This document shows, piece by piece, positions 18,693 to 27,858 of a stretch of 64,000 nucleotides of DNA (positions are counted from its first letter, which is position 1; the number at the start of each line of letters is the position of its first letter). This stretch comes from an uncultured Flavobacteriales bacterium (GTDB taxonomy: Bacteria; Bacteroidota; Bacteroidia; Flavobacteriales_D; Parvicellaceae): the NCBI GenBank assembly GCA_938075455.1, contig CALJHN010000002.1, positions 1 through 64,000 of the forward strand, written 5' to 3'. The notes under the pieces are model-generated. The model saw only the letters and a program-made list of their open reading frames with translations. It was not told where the DNA came from and did not search any database. The translations under genes and the position numbers were made by a program.

Positions 18693-19454
18693 ATGGAAAT
18701 AATTGAAATTATTGGCACTCTAGTTATGCTAATTGCATTGCAGTTGGTTTTAGGATTTGACAATCTCTTATACATTGCATTAGAATCTAAAAAAGCCCCT
18801 ATTGAAAAACAAGAATTTGTTAGGAAAATTGGTATTGCAATAGCAATAATACTGAGACTCGCTTTACTATTTATACTAGTTAATTTGGTTGAAAAGTTTA
18901 AAAACCCATTTTTAAATAGTGAGTCTGTACTTATTTCATTTGAAATGAATTTACATAGCCTTATTATTTTATTTGGTGGGGGGTTTATACTTTACACGTC
19001 TATCAAAGAAATTTGGCACATGATTATTTTTAATGAGCGTCAAGAGCAAGAGACCAAAGCTTCTAGCAAAAGAGTAATTTTTATGATTGTTTTAATGAAT
19101 CTTGTCTTCTCTTTTGATTCAATTCTTAGTGCAATGGCACTAACAGATAATTTTGTAATAATGGCAATATCAATTGTTGTTGGAGGTATTTTAATGATAT
19201 TAGCTGCAAATAAAGTATCTGAATTTTTACAAAAGAATAGAAAATATGAGGTTTTAGGACTTTTTATTTTATTTGTTGTTGGGGTAATGCTATTGACCGA
19301 AGGAGGAGAGAAAGCTGATCTTAAAATATTGGGTAATTCAATACATGCTATGAACAAAGCGACATTTTATTTTATAATATCTATTCTAGCATTTGTGGAC
19401 ATTGTTCAGAGCAAATATCAAAAAAACTTAATGAAGAAAAATAAATTACAATAA
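18693..19454 (+). CDS. TerC family integral membrane protein
   Basis: Protein of 253 residues with about seven transmembrane segments and the TerC family acidic motifs GFDNLLYIALE near residue 21 and FSFDSILSAMAL near residue 142. TerC-family proteins are implicated in metal-ion (often manganese) efflux or metalation of exported proteins; family name comes from tellurite resistance. A cytoplasmic lysine/glutamate-rich loop (NERQEQETKASSKR) lies mid-protein. No tellurite operon is present, so a general metal-homeostasis role is more likely. Confidence 0.85.
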   Translation: MEIIEIIGTLVMLIALQLVLGFDNLLYIALESKKAPIEKQEFVRKIGIAIAIILRLALLFILVNLVEKFKNPFLNSESVLISFEMNLHSLIILFGGGFILYTSIKEIWHMIIFNERQEQETKASSKRVIFMIVLMNLVFSFDSILSAMALTDNFVIMAISIVVGGILMILAANKVSEFLQKNRKYEVLGLFILFVVGVMLLTEGGEKADLKILGNSIHAMNKATFYFIISILAFVDIVQSKYQKNLMKKNKLQ

Positions 19455-19523
19455 TTTCTTTGAAACAATTAAACAAAATAGCAAACCCTAAAATTTGTAT
19501 ATATTTTAGTGAAAAATGTAAAT

Positions 19524-20249
19524 ATGTTTGATAGTATTGACCTTAAAAAAGAGCTAATTAAAGTAAGAAGCAATTCTGAAAATGATTTTGTAAACTCTGT
19601 AAATCAATTATTAGATAACGATGTTATTAAAGAAATTGAAATAGAAAAAAACATTTCAAAATCTGGTTCTAGTAATTATTTTGCTGAAATTATTACCAAT
19701 TCTAAGGAGGATATATTCAACATCGATGCCATTAAAAAAATAGCAATTCAACATCGTCTAAGATTTTTACCTACAAAGTACTTCAAAAACGAAATACCAA
19801 AAGAAGCTATTTTTAAAATAAAGGAAATTGAAAAAGCAAATAATTTATCTGTAGAACATTTCTTTATTTTAGCTCCATCCCAAGCTTTTGATTTAGAAGA
19901 CTGTAACAAAGACCCTTTGTTATTCATTCCTCTTAAAAATAAAAACTATTTATTAGTTCATCAATGGGGAGGTGATTTAGGATGGATAAAAAAAATAATG
20001 GCTCTACCGCTTAAAACTATAGAATCTATGTTTATAACTGTAGGAATCGTCGCATTTTTAATTGCTGCATTCACACCAACATGGTTAATTTTGAATGGAG
20101 CTGAAGTTGATATGGGTTATTTTGGCTACCATAGAATAGCATGGTTTTTATATGCCTTTATTATGCTGTGTTCTCTTTCTACTTTCATTTGTTTTTCTCA
20201 AAACGTTTATCCTAGTGAGTACCAGTGGAATAAGAAGACTTACAATTAA
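19524..20249 (+). CDS. Conserved membrane protein of unknown function
   Basis: The ATG at 19524 gives 241 residues; a GTG at 19509 would add five. The first 160 residues are soluble and include a run resembling a conserved cytoplasmic domain (FLPTKYFKNEIPKEAIFKI, VHQWGGDLGWIKK). Two C-terminal transmembrane helices follow (about 167–187 and 203–225), ending in a short soluble tail. I recognise it only as a Bacteroidota hypothetical; no catalytic motif is evident. It ends in TTAA shared with the opposing GH3 gene stop. Confidence 0.6.
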   Translation: MFDSIDLKKELIKVRSNSENDFVNSVNQLLDNDVIKEIEIEKNISKSGSSNYFAEIITNSKEDIFNIDAIKKIAIQHRLRFLPTKYFKNEIPKEAIFKIKEIEKANNLSVEHFFILAPSQAFDLEDCNKDPLLFIPLKNKNYLLVHQWGGDLGWIKKIMALPLKTIESMFITVGIVAFLIAAFTPTWLILNGAEVDMGYFGYHRIAWFLYAFIMLCSLSTFICFSQNVYPSEYQWNKKTYN

Positions 20250-21331
20250 ATTAATTTCCTAAGGCAAATCTTTAGTCTTATAATTTTCTTTACCGAATCA
20301 TAAATTTCATTTCTAAAAGCTTGATCTTTTTTAATAAGATCTAAAATATCTAACAAAACTTTTTCTTCATTCATTGGCATAAGTAACTGATCGCAGCCAG
20401 CCTGAGCAGCCTTTAATCCATTGTTTTCTAAATTAACTACACCACCCATATTAAGTGCATCTGTAACAATTAACCCTTCAAACTCTAAAGAGTCTTTTAA
20501 AAGATCGGTAACAATATTTCTTGAACAAGTAGAAGGCAAACCAAATGTGTTGTACTTTTTATTATTCTTTATAGCAAGATGGGCCACCATTATTGAAATC
20601 AAACCACTTTCAATTAAAGGTATATAATTTTCAACCTCTTTCATTTCTCCGTCAATAAAGATTAGTTCTTTATGGGTGTCTCCTTTAACATAACCATGAC
20701 CAGGAAAATGTTTTGCGGTTGCAATAATGTTTCGTTTCTGAGTAGTACTAATAAATTCATTGGAAAAAGAAATAACCGTATCCATATTTAAACCAAAACT
20801 TCTATTACTAACTACCTTATTAGGGGAAGCGTCAATAACTGGTGCGTAGTTCTGATTAATTCCAATTTTATTAAGATCTTCTGAAATAATACTGGCAATA
20901 ATTTCTACACTATCTAGGGTGTGAATAGTATTTGTATAAGGAACTTTTTGAGATCCTATGATTTTTCTATTGACTAATGTAGGTTCAGCGTCTGCACTGA
21001 AAATTAAAGGTAGGTGTCCTTCTGCAATCATTGTACTGTCGTAGATTTGTACATCATTTGAAAATTCATCGAAAGTACCATTCAATAATAGTATTCCTCC
21101 AATCCATCCTTTTTTTGCCAACGCCAAAACATGATCTCTAGATTTCCCTAATCTTCCAATGGCAGGAACAATCATTTGTCCAACTCTAGTAGTATCATTT
21201 AAAAGATTAAAAATAGAATCTATCTTATTGTCTAAAACAGTATCGGATTTATAAAAGTCTTTTAAAGAATAGCTTTGAGAAAAACCTAAAAAGAAAATGA
21301 AAGAGAAAAAAAGAGAGACTAGTAATTTCAT
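20246..21331 (-). CDS. Glycoside hydrolase family 3 catalytic domain (beta-N-acetylhexosaminidase-like)
   Basis: Secreted GH3 N-terminal catalytic domain of 361 residues after a signal peptide (to about FSQS at residue 20). The catalytic features of the NagZ-like group are present: KHFPGHG at 207–213, the GDTH motif at 217–220 (His as general acid/base), and the nucleophile D291 in IVTDALNMGG. NagZ-like enzymes remove beta-linked N-acetylglucosamine from muropeptides or chitin fragments. The usual Bacteroidota relative is a chain of roughly 1000 residues continuing into a GH3 C-terminal-like and a beta-lactamase domain. Here the protein stops at the end of the GH3 barrel, and a gene matching the missing part lies at 37224. 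Confidence 0.9.
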   Translation of the reverse strand: MKLLVSLFFSFIFFLGFSQSYSLKDFYKSDTVLDNKIDSIFNLLNDTTRVGQMIVPAIGRLGKSRDHVLALAKKGWIGGILLLNGTFDEFSNDVQIYDSTMIAEGHLPLIFSADAEPTLVNRKIIGSQKVPYTNTIHTLDSVEIIASIISEDLNKIGINQNYAPVIDASPNKVVSNRSFGLNMDTVISFSNEFISTTQKRNIIATAKHFPGHGYVKGDTHKELIFIDGEMKEVENYIPLIESGLISIMVAHLAIKNNKKYNTFGLPSTCSRNIVTDLLKDSLEFEGLIVTDALNMGGVVNLENNGLKAAQAGCDQLLMPMNEEKVLLDILDLIKKDQAFRNEIYDSVKKIIRLKICLRKLI

Positions 21332-21344
21332 AGCTTTTATTTAT

Positions 21345-21352
21345 CAAAAGTA
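21345..21352 (-). promoter_or_regulatory. −7 promoter element for the GH3 gene
   Basis: Minus strand reads TACTTTTG, an exact TAnnTTTG match 13 bases before the ATG, giving a very short leader. Confidence 0.5.
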
Positions 21353-21422
21353 ATGCCAGCTGTTTTTAATAAATTAATAGGTTAGACATATTGTCCATGT
21401 TCTATTGTTGATAGGAAATAAT

Positions 21423-21430
21423 TACATTTG
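21423..21430 (+). promoter_or_regulatory. −7 promoter element for the sorted surface protein
   Basis: TACATTTG is an exact TAnnTTTG match 26 bases before the ATG at 21457. TTG triplets at 21405–21410 could serve as a −33 element, though the spacing is short. Confidence 0.5.
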
Positions 21431-21456
21431 CCATTATTACCGATAAAAAAGAAGTA

Positions 21457-22254
21457 ATGCGCAATATATTTTTATTTTTATTTTCAATTCCTTTTGGATC
21501 ATCCTTAGCCCAAACTGAGTTATTAAATCAAAATTTTAATAACGGGAATTTATCTTCATGGAGTTTTATAGATGGAGATATGGCTGCTCCTTACAATGAC
21601 CCAATGGTTTCTAGTCTAAGTAGTTCTTTTCACCTTGTAGAAGATTATGACTCTTTAAACATAGGCGATTCTATAATGGCTGCTAATTCTTGGTTTAATG
21701 ATACTATTGAAGCAAATAATTTTATTATAACTCCAGCTTTAACCTTTACAAATAATGGTAATTATTTGAATTTTCAGGCCAAGTCATTGGACGGGTCTTA
21801 TCCAGAAGCTCTTCAGGTTTTTTGTTCTCAATATTTAGAAAAAGATAGTATTTTAAATAGTATGTTATTTTTTGATACGATTGCTCTTCCAAATCTTTGG
21901 ACAGATTTTCAGTTAAAATTAGAAGGAATCCCATTAAACACCCCATTGTATATAGCTTTTAGACATTACTCTAACGATAGATATATAATAGCTTTGGATA
22001 ATATAAATATTATTACCAATGATTTAACCAATCAAAAAAAAATGATTTCTAATAGTTTTTCAGTTTATCCAAATCCCTCAAATGGCTACATAAATATTGA
22101 GAGTAGAATAAATAATGAAAACATTATTATATATAATTCAATAGGAAAAGTAGTTTGGTCTGGAATAATTGATCATACTGTTTTAATATACCTAGCAAAA
22201 GGAATTTATTTTTTAGAAAATCAAAAAGAAACTATTAAAATAATTATTCAATAG
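21457..22254 (+). CDS. T9SS type A sorted secreted protein
   Basis: Protein of 265 residues. A signal peptide (to SLAQ near residue 19) is followed by a jelly-roll-like domain of about 165 residues resembling choice-of-anchor J domains: LLNQNFNNGNLSSWSFIDGD at its start and IALDNINI at its end. The C-terminus is a type A T9SS sorting domain with SVYPNPSNGYINIES, IIIYNSIGKVV and LAKGIYFL. It should be exported through T9SS and surface-attached or released. The ligand of the jelly-roll part is unknown. Confidence 0.85.
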   Translation: MRNIFLFLFSIPFGSSLAQTELLNQNFNNGNLSSWSFIDGDMAAPYNDPMVSSLSSSFHLVEDYDSLNIGDSIMAANSWFNDTIEANNFIITPALTFTNNGNYLNFQAKSLDGSYPEALQVFCSQYLEKDSILNSMLFFDTIALPNLWTDFQLKLEGIPLNTPLYIAFRHYSNDRYIIALDNINIITNDLTNQKKMISNSFSVYPNPSNGYINIESRINNENIIIYNSIGKVVWSGIIDHTVLIYLAKGIYFLENQKETIKIIIQ

Positions 22255-22261
22255 ACTAGCA

Positions 22262-22448
22262 TAGTTTTGAATTCTAAATTTTTTGTTACCCCCCATTATT
22301 AAAATAATTAACGTATATAGTTGTATTAAATGAAATAGTAATGAACGATTTTATTAGTGTTTAATTTAAAGAATTTATTATGTAATAGTTTATTGTTTAC
22401 AATTATTTATAATTCACATTAAAGCGGAATATTTTTCCGCTTTTTTTT
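22262..22448 (+). ncRNA. Candidate short transcript (low confidence)
   Basis: The 287-base gap between genes contains an exact −7 element TAGTTTTG at 22262–22269 and, 150 bases later, a strong terminator-like hairpin at 22421–22443 followed by Ts. A transcript of about 170 bases could run between them. No coding frame longer than a few codons is visible, and no known RNA fold (tRNA, 6S) was recognised. Alternatively it is simply the 3′ untranslated region of the preceding gene. Confidence 0.2.
22421..22448 (+). terminator. Rho-independent terminator
   Basis: Perfect nine-pair stem AAAGCGGAA/TTCCGCTTT (22421–22429 with 22435–22443), five-base loop, followed by a run of Ts to 22448. It terminates transcription arriving from the sorted-protein gene or from the candidate short transcript. 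Confidence 0.8.
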
Positions 22449-22541
22449 CTTGCAATTTATATATGTACATATTTGCTTAAAAAATGTTAAATTTCGTAAC
22501 CTGTTTTACATTATAATTATTTTTAGGTAGATATTTAGAAA

Positions 22542-24026
22542 ATGAAAAAAACATTGATCATCCTTTTTATTTTTTTGGCTCCCAATTTATTTGGTCAACA
22601 AAATTTAAATTTTAAAATAAGTGGATTAAAAGATACTACTGTATTTTTAGCTAGATATTTTGGTGAGAAACTATATTATGCTGATACTGCATATTCGAAA
22701 AATGAAACAGTTATTTTTGATAAAAAAAAGCTTACTGGAGGTATTTACGCAGTTGTCTGTCCAAATTCTAAATACTTTGAATTTATTGTGTCAAATGAAG
22801 ATGTAATAATGGAAACTGACATCAATGATTTTAATGGAAAGATGAAAGTTATAAAATCTGAGAACAATAAAGTTTTCTATGACTACATTATGTTTTTAGG
22901 ATCTATGAAAAGTAAAGCAATGTCTCTTCAAGGTGAAAAGAACGATAAAAAGAGAAGCGACTTAGACTTAGAAGTTAAAAATTACCAAAAAAATAAAATT
23001 ATCAACAATAAAAACTTACTTGCAACAAAAGTACTTGCAATGTCTATTGACCCTGATATACCAGAAGAAATAAAAGAAAACGATTCTCTAAAGTATCGTT
23101 ATTATCTAGATCATTACTGGGACAATATTGATGTCACAGACAATAGAATTGTCCATACACCTGTTTACCATAAGAAATTGGATTTTTTTTTCAAGAAAAT
23201 GATTCCCCAAATCCCAGATACAATATGTAATTATGCGAACAAAGTAATAGAAAAAATGGATCCTAAAAGTGAACTTTTTAAATATACCGTTCACCATTTA
23301 ACTTATAAATATGAAACATCAAATATTATGGGAATGGATGCAGTATTTGTTTGTATGGCAAAAGAATATTATTGTCCAGTGGATGATTCCAAAGCATATT
23401 GGATTGATTCTACAAAACTCATTGACTTATGTGAAAAAGCAGATAAAACAGCGCCACTTTTGATTGGTAAAAAAGCACCAAGAATTATATTAGCAGATAC
23501 TTCTGAATCTAATTGGATTGACTTTTACAAACTTCCAAATAAATATAATCTTTTAATTTTTTGGGACCCAGATTGTGGACATTGTAAAAAAGAAATTCCT
23601 AAAATGATTGAACTTTATAATGAGCTTAAAGAAAAAAACATTGATATTGAATTTATTGCAATTGGAACCAATCTTGAAAATAAAAAATGGATAAAGTATG
23701 TTAAAGAAAATAAACTACAATGGATAAATATTTCCGATTTTCCAGATGCTAATGAAAATGCGAAATCTTATATATATGAAAAAAGAGTTACTACTTTGAA
23801 AAGTTTAAATTTTAGGTTAGCCTATGATATATTCAGTACTCCACAAGTATATCTTGTGGATAGTGAGAAGAAAATAATTGGAAAAAAATTAAATGCACTT
23901 TCTCTTGGGAAAATGCTTGAACACCTTGAAAATATTGATATTCAATATTTAGATATTCTTGAACAAGAAAGTAAAAAAGAGAAAGAAAGAATAGAAAATT
24001 CTAAAAAAAATAATAATAAAAAATAA
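22542..24026 (+). CDS. TlpA-like thioredoxin-fold thiol-disulfide oxidoreductase
   Basis: Secreted protein of 494 residues. A signal peptide (to FGQQ near residue 20) is followed by an N-terminal beta-rich domain like DUF4369 (about 22–110), a helical linker like DUF5106 (about 110–300), and a C-terminal thioredoxin-like domain (about 305–465). The redox motif is CGHC in FWDPDCGHCKKEIPKM near residue 350, and the cis-proline segment is in STPQVYLVD. It likely reduces or isomerises disulfides in the periplasm. The last 20 residues are a lysine/glutamate/asparagine tail. It is followed by DUF1573 73 bases later. Confidence 0.87.
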   Translation: MKKTLIILFIFLAPNLFGQQNLNFKISGLKDTTVFLARYFGEKLYYADTAYSKNETVIFDKKKLTGGIYAVVCPNSKYFEFIVSNEDVIMETDINDFNGKMKVIKSENNKVFYDYIMFLGSMKSKAMSLQGEKNDKKRSDLDLEVKNYQKNKIINNKNLLATKVLAMSIDPDIPEEIKENDSLKYRYYLDHYWDNIDVTDNRIVHTPVYHKKLDFFFKKMIPQIPDTICNYANKVIEKMDPKSELFKYTVHHLTYKYETSNIMGMDAVFVCMAKEYYCPVDDSKAYWIDSTKLIDLCEKADKTAPLLIGKKAPRIILADTSESNWIDFYKLPNKYNLLIFWDPDCGHCKKEIPKMIELYNELKEKNIDIEFIAIGTNLENKKWIKYVKENKLQWINISDFPDANENAKSYIYEKRVTTLKSLNFRLAYDIFSTPQVYLVDSEKKIIGKKLNALSLGKMLEHLENIDIQYLDILEQESKKEKERIENSKKNNNKK

Positions 24027-24099
24027 ATTGGTCTGGTTTTTGACTATTTTTATAAAACAACATTTAACATATTTGAATTAATTAAGATAAATTAACACT

Positions 24100-24609
24100 A
24101 TGAAAAAATCAATTTTACAATTAAGCTTTTTAATAGCAACGTTTTTTACAATAAACCTTTTTGTAGCTCAACAAGGAATTGCACTAACTCAAGGTGCTGA
24201 AATATCCTTTGACAAGTCAACTCACGACTACGGTCAAATTGAAAAAAGTGCTAATGGAGAATGTATATTTGTTTTTACTAACACTGGTAATAAACCGTTA
24301 AAAATTTCTAATGCAAAAGGGTCTTGCGGCTGTACTGTTCCTCAATGGCCTAGAGAAGAAATAGCCCCTGGTGCAACAGGTGAAATAAAAGTTAGATACG
24401 ATACTAAAAGGGTCGGTGTTATTAATAAATCTGTAACCATCCAATCTAACGCATTAAATTCTGACAATATTACAAGAGCAAAAAAAGATGCAGATGGTAA
24501 TGTAATTGGTGGAACTTCAATAATTAGAATCAAAGGTGAGGTAAAGGCTCCAAAAACCAATGCTACACCTATGAAACCAGCTCAAGGACCTGTTAATTCT
24601 TCTGAATAA
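24100..24609 (+). CDS. DUF1573 secreted protein
   Basis: Protein of 169 residues with a signal peptide (to about FVAQQ) and one DUF1573 immunoglobulin-like domain. The domain begins at ISFDKSTHDYGQIEKS and contains the family hallmark SCGCTVPQWPREEIAPG near residue 75, including a close cysteine pair. The proline/threonine-rich C-terminus is probably disordered. DUF1573 proteins are abundant and secreted in Bacteroidota; function is unknown. A strong bidirectional terminator follows. Confidence 0.88.
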   Translation: MKKSILQLSFLIATFFTINLFVAQQGIALTQGAEISFDKSTHDYGQIEKSANGECIFVFTNTGNKPLKISNAKGSCGCTVPQWPREEIAPGATGEIKVRYDTKRVGVINKSVTIQSNALNSDNITRAKKDADGNVIGGTSIIRIKGEVKAPKTNATPMKPAQGPVNSSE

Positions 24610-24634
24610 ATCTTTTTAAGCAAATTAAATTACG

Positions 24635-24663
24635 AAAAAAGCAACCAAATGGTTGCTTTTTTT
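24635..24663. terminator. Bidirectional Rho-independent terminator
   Basis: Stem AAAAAAGCAACC (24635–24646) pairs with GGTTGCTTTTTT (24651–24662) around loop AAAT. The A-run on one side and T-run on the other let it work in both directions, between convergent DUF1573 and sucD. It is the only convergent pair in the window with such a hairpin. Confidence 0.88.
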
Positions 24664-24681
24664 GTTTTAAGATTTAATGGA

Positions 24682-25554
24682 TTATTTTGATAGTAATTCA
24701 AACATTTTCGATCCTAAATCTGCTGGTGAGTCTACTACATGAACACCACATTCTTTGAGAATAGCTTTTTTGGCAGAGGCTGTATCACTATCACCACCAA
24801 CAATAGCACCAGCATGTCCCATAGTTCTTCCTTTAGGAGCAGTATCACCAGCAATAAACGCAACTACTGGCTTTGTTCCATTTTCCTTAATCCATTTTCC
24901 AGCTTCTGCCTCTAAATTCCCACCAATTTCTCCTATCATGATAATTCCATGAGTTTCAACATCATTCATTAGTAATTCAACAGCGTCTTTAATTGTTGTT
25001 CCAATAATTGGATCTCCACCAACTCCTATTGCAGTAGTTTGACCTAATCCAACTTTAGTAACTTGATCTACAGCTTCATAGGTTAGAGTACCAGATTTAC
25101 TAACTATTCCTACATTACCTTTTTTAAATATGAATCCAGGCATAATTCCAACTTTAGCTTCATCAGCTGAAATAACACCAGGACAATTTGGGCCTACCAT
25201 TCTACAATCTTTATCGCTTAAATATTCTTTTACTTTAATCATATCTGAAACTGGAATACCTTCAGTAATACAAATAACGACCTTGATACCGGCTTGAGCT
25301 GCCTCCATAACTGCATCAGCGGCAAATGCAGGAGGAACAAATATGATAGATACGTTGGCCCCTGTTTTTTGAACAGCGTGCTGAACAGTGTTAAAAACTG
25401 GTTTTCCTAAATGCTCTTGACCACCTTTTCCGGGAGTAACCCCTCCTACTACATTAGTTCCATAGTCAAGCATTTGCTCTGAATGAAAAGTGCCTTCTCC
25501 GCCAGTAAAACCCTGAACGATTACTTTTGAATTTTTATCTACTAATACACTCAT
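24682..25554 (-). CDS. sucD: Succinyl-CoA synthetase alpha subunit
   Basis: CoA-binding alpha subunit of succinate-CoA ligase, 290 residues. It has the CoA-binding GFTGGEGTFHSEQMLDYG near residue 16, GGVTPGKGG, PNCPGVI near residue 125, the GVGGDPIIGT region and the phosphohistidine loop GHAGAIVGG near residue 246. It pairs with SucC, encoded separately at 5747–6958. It lies downstream of rpsA on the same strand, but a terminator separates them. Confidence 0.97.
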   Translation of the reverse strand: MSVLVDKNSKVIVQGFTGGEGTFHSEQMLDYGTNVVGGVTPGKGGQEHLGKPVFNTVQHAVQKTGANVSIIFVPPAFAADAVMEAAQAGIKVVICITEGIPVSDMIKVKEYLSDKDCRMVGPNCPGVISADEAKVGIMPGFIFKKGNVGIVSKSGTLTYEAVDQVTKVGLGQTTAIGVGGDPIIGTTIKDAVELLMNDVETHGIIMIGEIGGNLEAEAGKWIKENGTKPVVAFIAGDTAPKGRTMGHAGAIVGGDSDTASAKKAILKECGVHVVDSPADLGSKMFELLSK

Positions 25555-25611
25555 TATCTAAATTATTTTTAATTTTTTAAATCAATAAAATCTCCTAAAT
25601 GTAAGCAAAAA

Positions 25612-25634
25612 AAAACCGCTTTTGAAGCGGTTTT
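25612..25634 (-). terminator. Rho-independent terminator of rpsA
   Basis: Ten-pair stem (25612–25621 with 25625–25634) with core CCGC/GCGG and a three-base loop. On the minus strand it is followed by an unbroken T-run, placing it just after the rpsA stop. Confidence 0.88.
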
Positions 25635-25654
25635 AAATATAGTTATAAAAAAAA

Positions 25655-27682
25655 TTATTTTCCTTTATCCATCTTATTTTTTAGTGAAGATAAAGCTTCA
25701 AGATCACCTAAAGTAGTTTTTTCTCTAGAATCATTTATTGTTCTTACAGCTCGACTAGTTTTAGAAGCATTTGATTTTGCTTTTTTAGCCTCAACCTCAC
25801 CCCAGACTTTCGTATGAGAAACCAATATTTTCTTTGATTCTTTGTTGAACTCTAAAACTACAAATTTAGTTTTTTCTTCTTCAGCGACATAAGAACCATC
25901 TTCTTTTTTCATATGTTTCGCAGGGCAATAAGCCTCAACACCATACTCCATAGATATGATTCCAGCTTTATCTTTAAGTTTTATAACTGTTCCATCATGG
26001 CTAGAGTTCATTGTAAATACTGTTTCATAAACATTCCAAGGGTTTTCTTGAAGTTGTTTGTGTCCTAAGCTTAGTCTTCTGTTTTCAGCATCTAATTCTA
26101 AAACAACTACGTCCAGTTCATCACCTACATTACAGAACTCAGAGGGATGTTTAAATTTCTTATCCCAAGAAAGATCAGAAATATGAACCAAACCATCAAT
26201 ACCTTCTTCTAGTTCAACAAAAACACCAAAATTTGTAAAGTTTCTAACTTTTGAGGTATGCTTAGATTCTATTGGATATTTTTTATCAATATTCTCCCAT
26301 GGATCTGGAATTAATTGCTTAATTCCTAAAGACATCTTTCTTTCTTCTTTATCAAGTGTTAAAACTACAGCCTCAACTTTATCATTAACTTTTAAAAAAT
26401 CATTTGCAGTTCTTAAGTGTTGACTCCAGCTCATTTCTGAAACATGTACCAACCCTTCAACACCAGGAGCTATTTCTATAAAAGCTCCATAGTCTGCAAT
26501 TACTACAACATTTCCTTTAACCTTATCACCAATTTTTAAATCTTTGTTAAGAGAATCCCATGGATGTTCAGATAATTGTTTTAATCCTAAAGCTATTCGT
26601 TTTTTATTATCATCAAAATCTAAAATAACAACTTTTATTTTCTCATCGAGAGTAACTAATTCTTCTGGATGATTGACTCTTCCCCATGAAAGATCAGTAA
26701 TATGAATTAATCCATCCACACCACCTAAATCAATAAATACTCCGTAGGAAGTGATGTTTTTAACAATACCTTCTAATACTTGACCTTTTTCAAGGCCAGA
26801 CATAATTAATTTTTTCTGTTCTTCAATTTCGGCTTCAATAAGTGCTTTGTGAGAAACAACAACATTTTTAAATTCTTTATTGATTTTAACAACTTTGAAT
26901 TCCATGTTTTTTCCAACAAATAAATCGTAATCTCTAATAGGCTTAACATCAATTTGTGAACCAGGCAAAAATGCCTCAATGCCAAAGACATCAACAATTA
27001 ATCCACCTTTAGTTCTACATTTAACGTATCCAGTAATAATTTCACCACTTTCTAACACTTCGTTAACTCTTATCCACGCCAAATGTGTTCTTGCAGTTTT
27101 ATGAGAAACTACTAATTGACCTGTTTTATCTTCCATATTTTCAATATATAGATCAACAGTATCTCCAATGGCTAGATCCGGATTGTATCTAAATTCATTT
27201 TTAGGGACTACACCTTCACTTTTGTAGTTGATATTAATTACAACTTCTTTATTTGTTATTGCAATTACCAAACCTTGGATTAATGATTTCTCTTCAATTT
27301 GAGTAAGAGTACCATCGTACATATCATTTAGTCTAGTTCTTTCATCAGCTGAGTAAGAATCGGTTTCCTCTGCCTCAAAAGCATCCCAATCAAAAACAGT
27401 TGTTGCTTTTTTCTCTGCCTTTTGAGCAACAGTTTTGATTTCTACAACATCTTCAATAGCTTTTGATGAAGATTTTTTTAATGATTCTGTAGAAGCTGGC
27501 ACCTTCTTTTTAGTAGCTGTCCCCTTCTTCGCAGTAGTCTTTTTAGCAGCAGGTGCTTTCTTTGCAACTATCTCCTTCTTCGCAGTAGTCTTTTTAGCAG
27601 CAGGTGCTTTTTTTACTGTAGTCTTTTTGGTAGTTGCTGCAGGTTTTTGGACAGCTTTTGGTTCTTTTTTATCATCGGCCAT
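25655..27682 (-). CDS. rpsA: 30S ribosomal protein S1 with Lys/Ala-rich extension
   Basis: S1 binds mRNA on the small subunit and is especially relevant in a lineage that rarely uses Shine-Dalgarno pairing. Started at the ATG at 27682 (MADDKKEPK) it has 675 residues; a TTG frame to 27721 is possible but unnecessary. The first 75 residues are lysine/alanine/threonine-rich, with AAKKTTAKK blocks resembling histone H1 tails. About six S1 RNA-binding repeats follow (for example EGIVKNITSYGVFIDLGGVDGLIHITDLSW), then a basic tail. A 51-base tandem duplication encodes part of the extension. Confidence 0.95.
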   Translation of the reverse strand: MADDKKEPKAVQKPAATTKKTTVKKAPAAKKTTAKKEIVAKKAPAAKKTTAKKGTATKKKVPASTESLKKSSSKAIEDVVEIKTVAQKAEKKATTVFDWDAFEAEETDSYSADERTRLNDMYDGTLTQIEEKSLIQGLVIAITNKEVVININYKSEGVVPKNEFRYNPDLAIGDTVDLYIENMEDKTGQLVVSHKTARTHLAWIRVNEVLESGEIITGYVKCRTKGGLIVDVFGIEAFLPGSQIDVKPIRDYDLFVGKNMEFKVVKINKEFKNVVVSHKALIEAEIEEQKKLIMSGLEKGQVLEGIVKNITSYGVFIDLGGVDGLIHITDLSWGRVNHPEELVTLDEKIKVVILDFDDNKKRIALGLKQLSEHPWDSLNKDLKIGDKVKGNVVVIADYGAFIEIAPGVEGLVHVSEMSWSQHLRTANDFLKVNDKVEAVVLTLDKEERKMSLGIKQLIPDPWENIDKKYPIESKHTSKVRNFTNFGVFVELEEGIDGLVHISDLSWDKKFKHPSEFCNVGDELDVVVLELDAENRRLSLGHKQLQENPWNVYETVFTMNSSHDGTVIKLKDKAGIISMEYGVEAYCPAKHMKKEDGSYVAEEEKTKFVVLEFNKESKKILVSHTKVWGEVEAKKAKSNASKTSRAVRTINDSREKTTLGDLEALSSLKNKMDKGK
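27523..27610 (-). repeat. Tandem 51-base duplication inside rpsA
   Basis: A 37-base identical stretch occurs at 27523–27559 and again at 27574–27610, with a 51-base period (17 codons). It encodes the repeated block around PAAKKTTAKK. Nucleotide identity suggests a recent in-frame duplication. Confidence 0.85.
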
Positions 27683-27763
27683 ATGGCGTTTTTTTTGTAT
27701 CTCTGATAATGGTCTATTCAAAGAGAGGTTAATTTACTTGGACCATCAAGTATTTACGGGCGA

Positions 27764-27771
27764 CAAAAATA
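27764..27771 (-). promoter_or_regulatory. rpsA promoter (−7, with −33)
   Basis: Minus strand reads TATTTTTG, an exact TAnnTTTG match. A TTG (plus-strand CAA at 27791–27793) lies 19 bases upstream, which suits the −33 element. The leader would be about 75 bases, compatible with room for S1 autoregulation, though no structure was confirmed. Confidence 0.6.
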
Positions 27772-27858
27772 GTAAATTATATGTTTTATCCAAGAACATC
27801 TAATAATAATTAACGCAACTTTGAATTTACCGTAATAAATATATATATTTTTATAATC

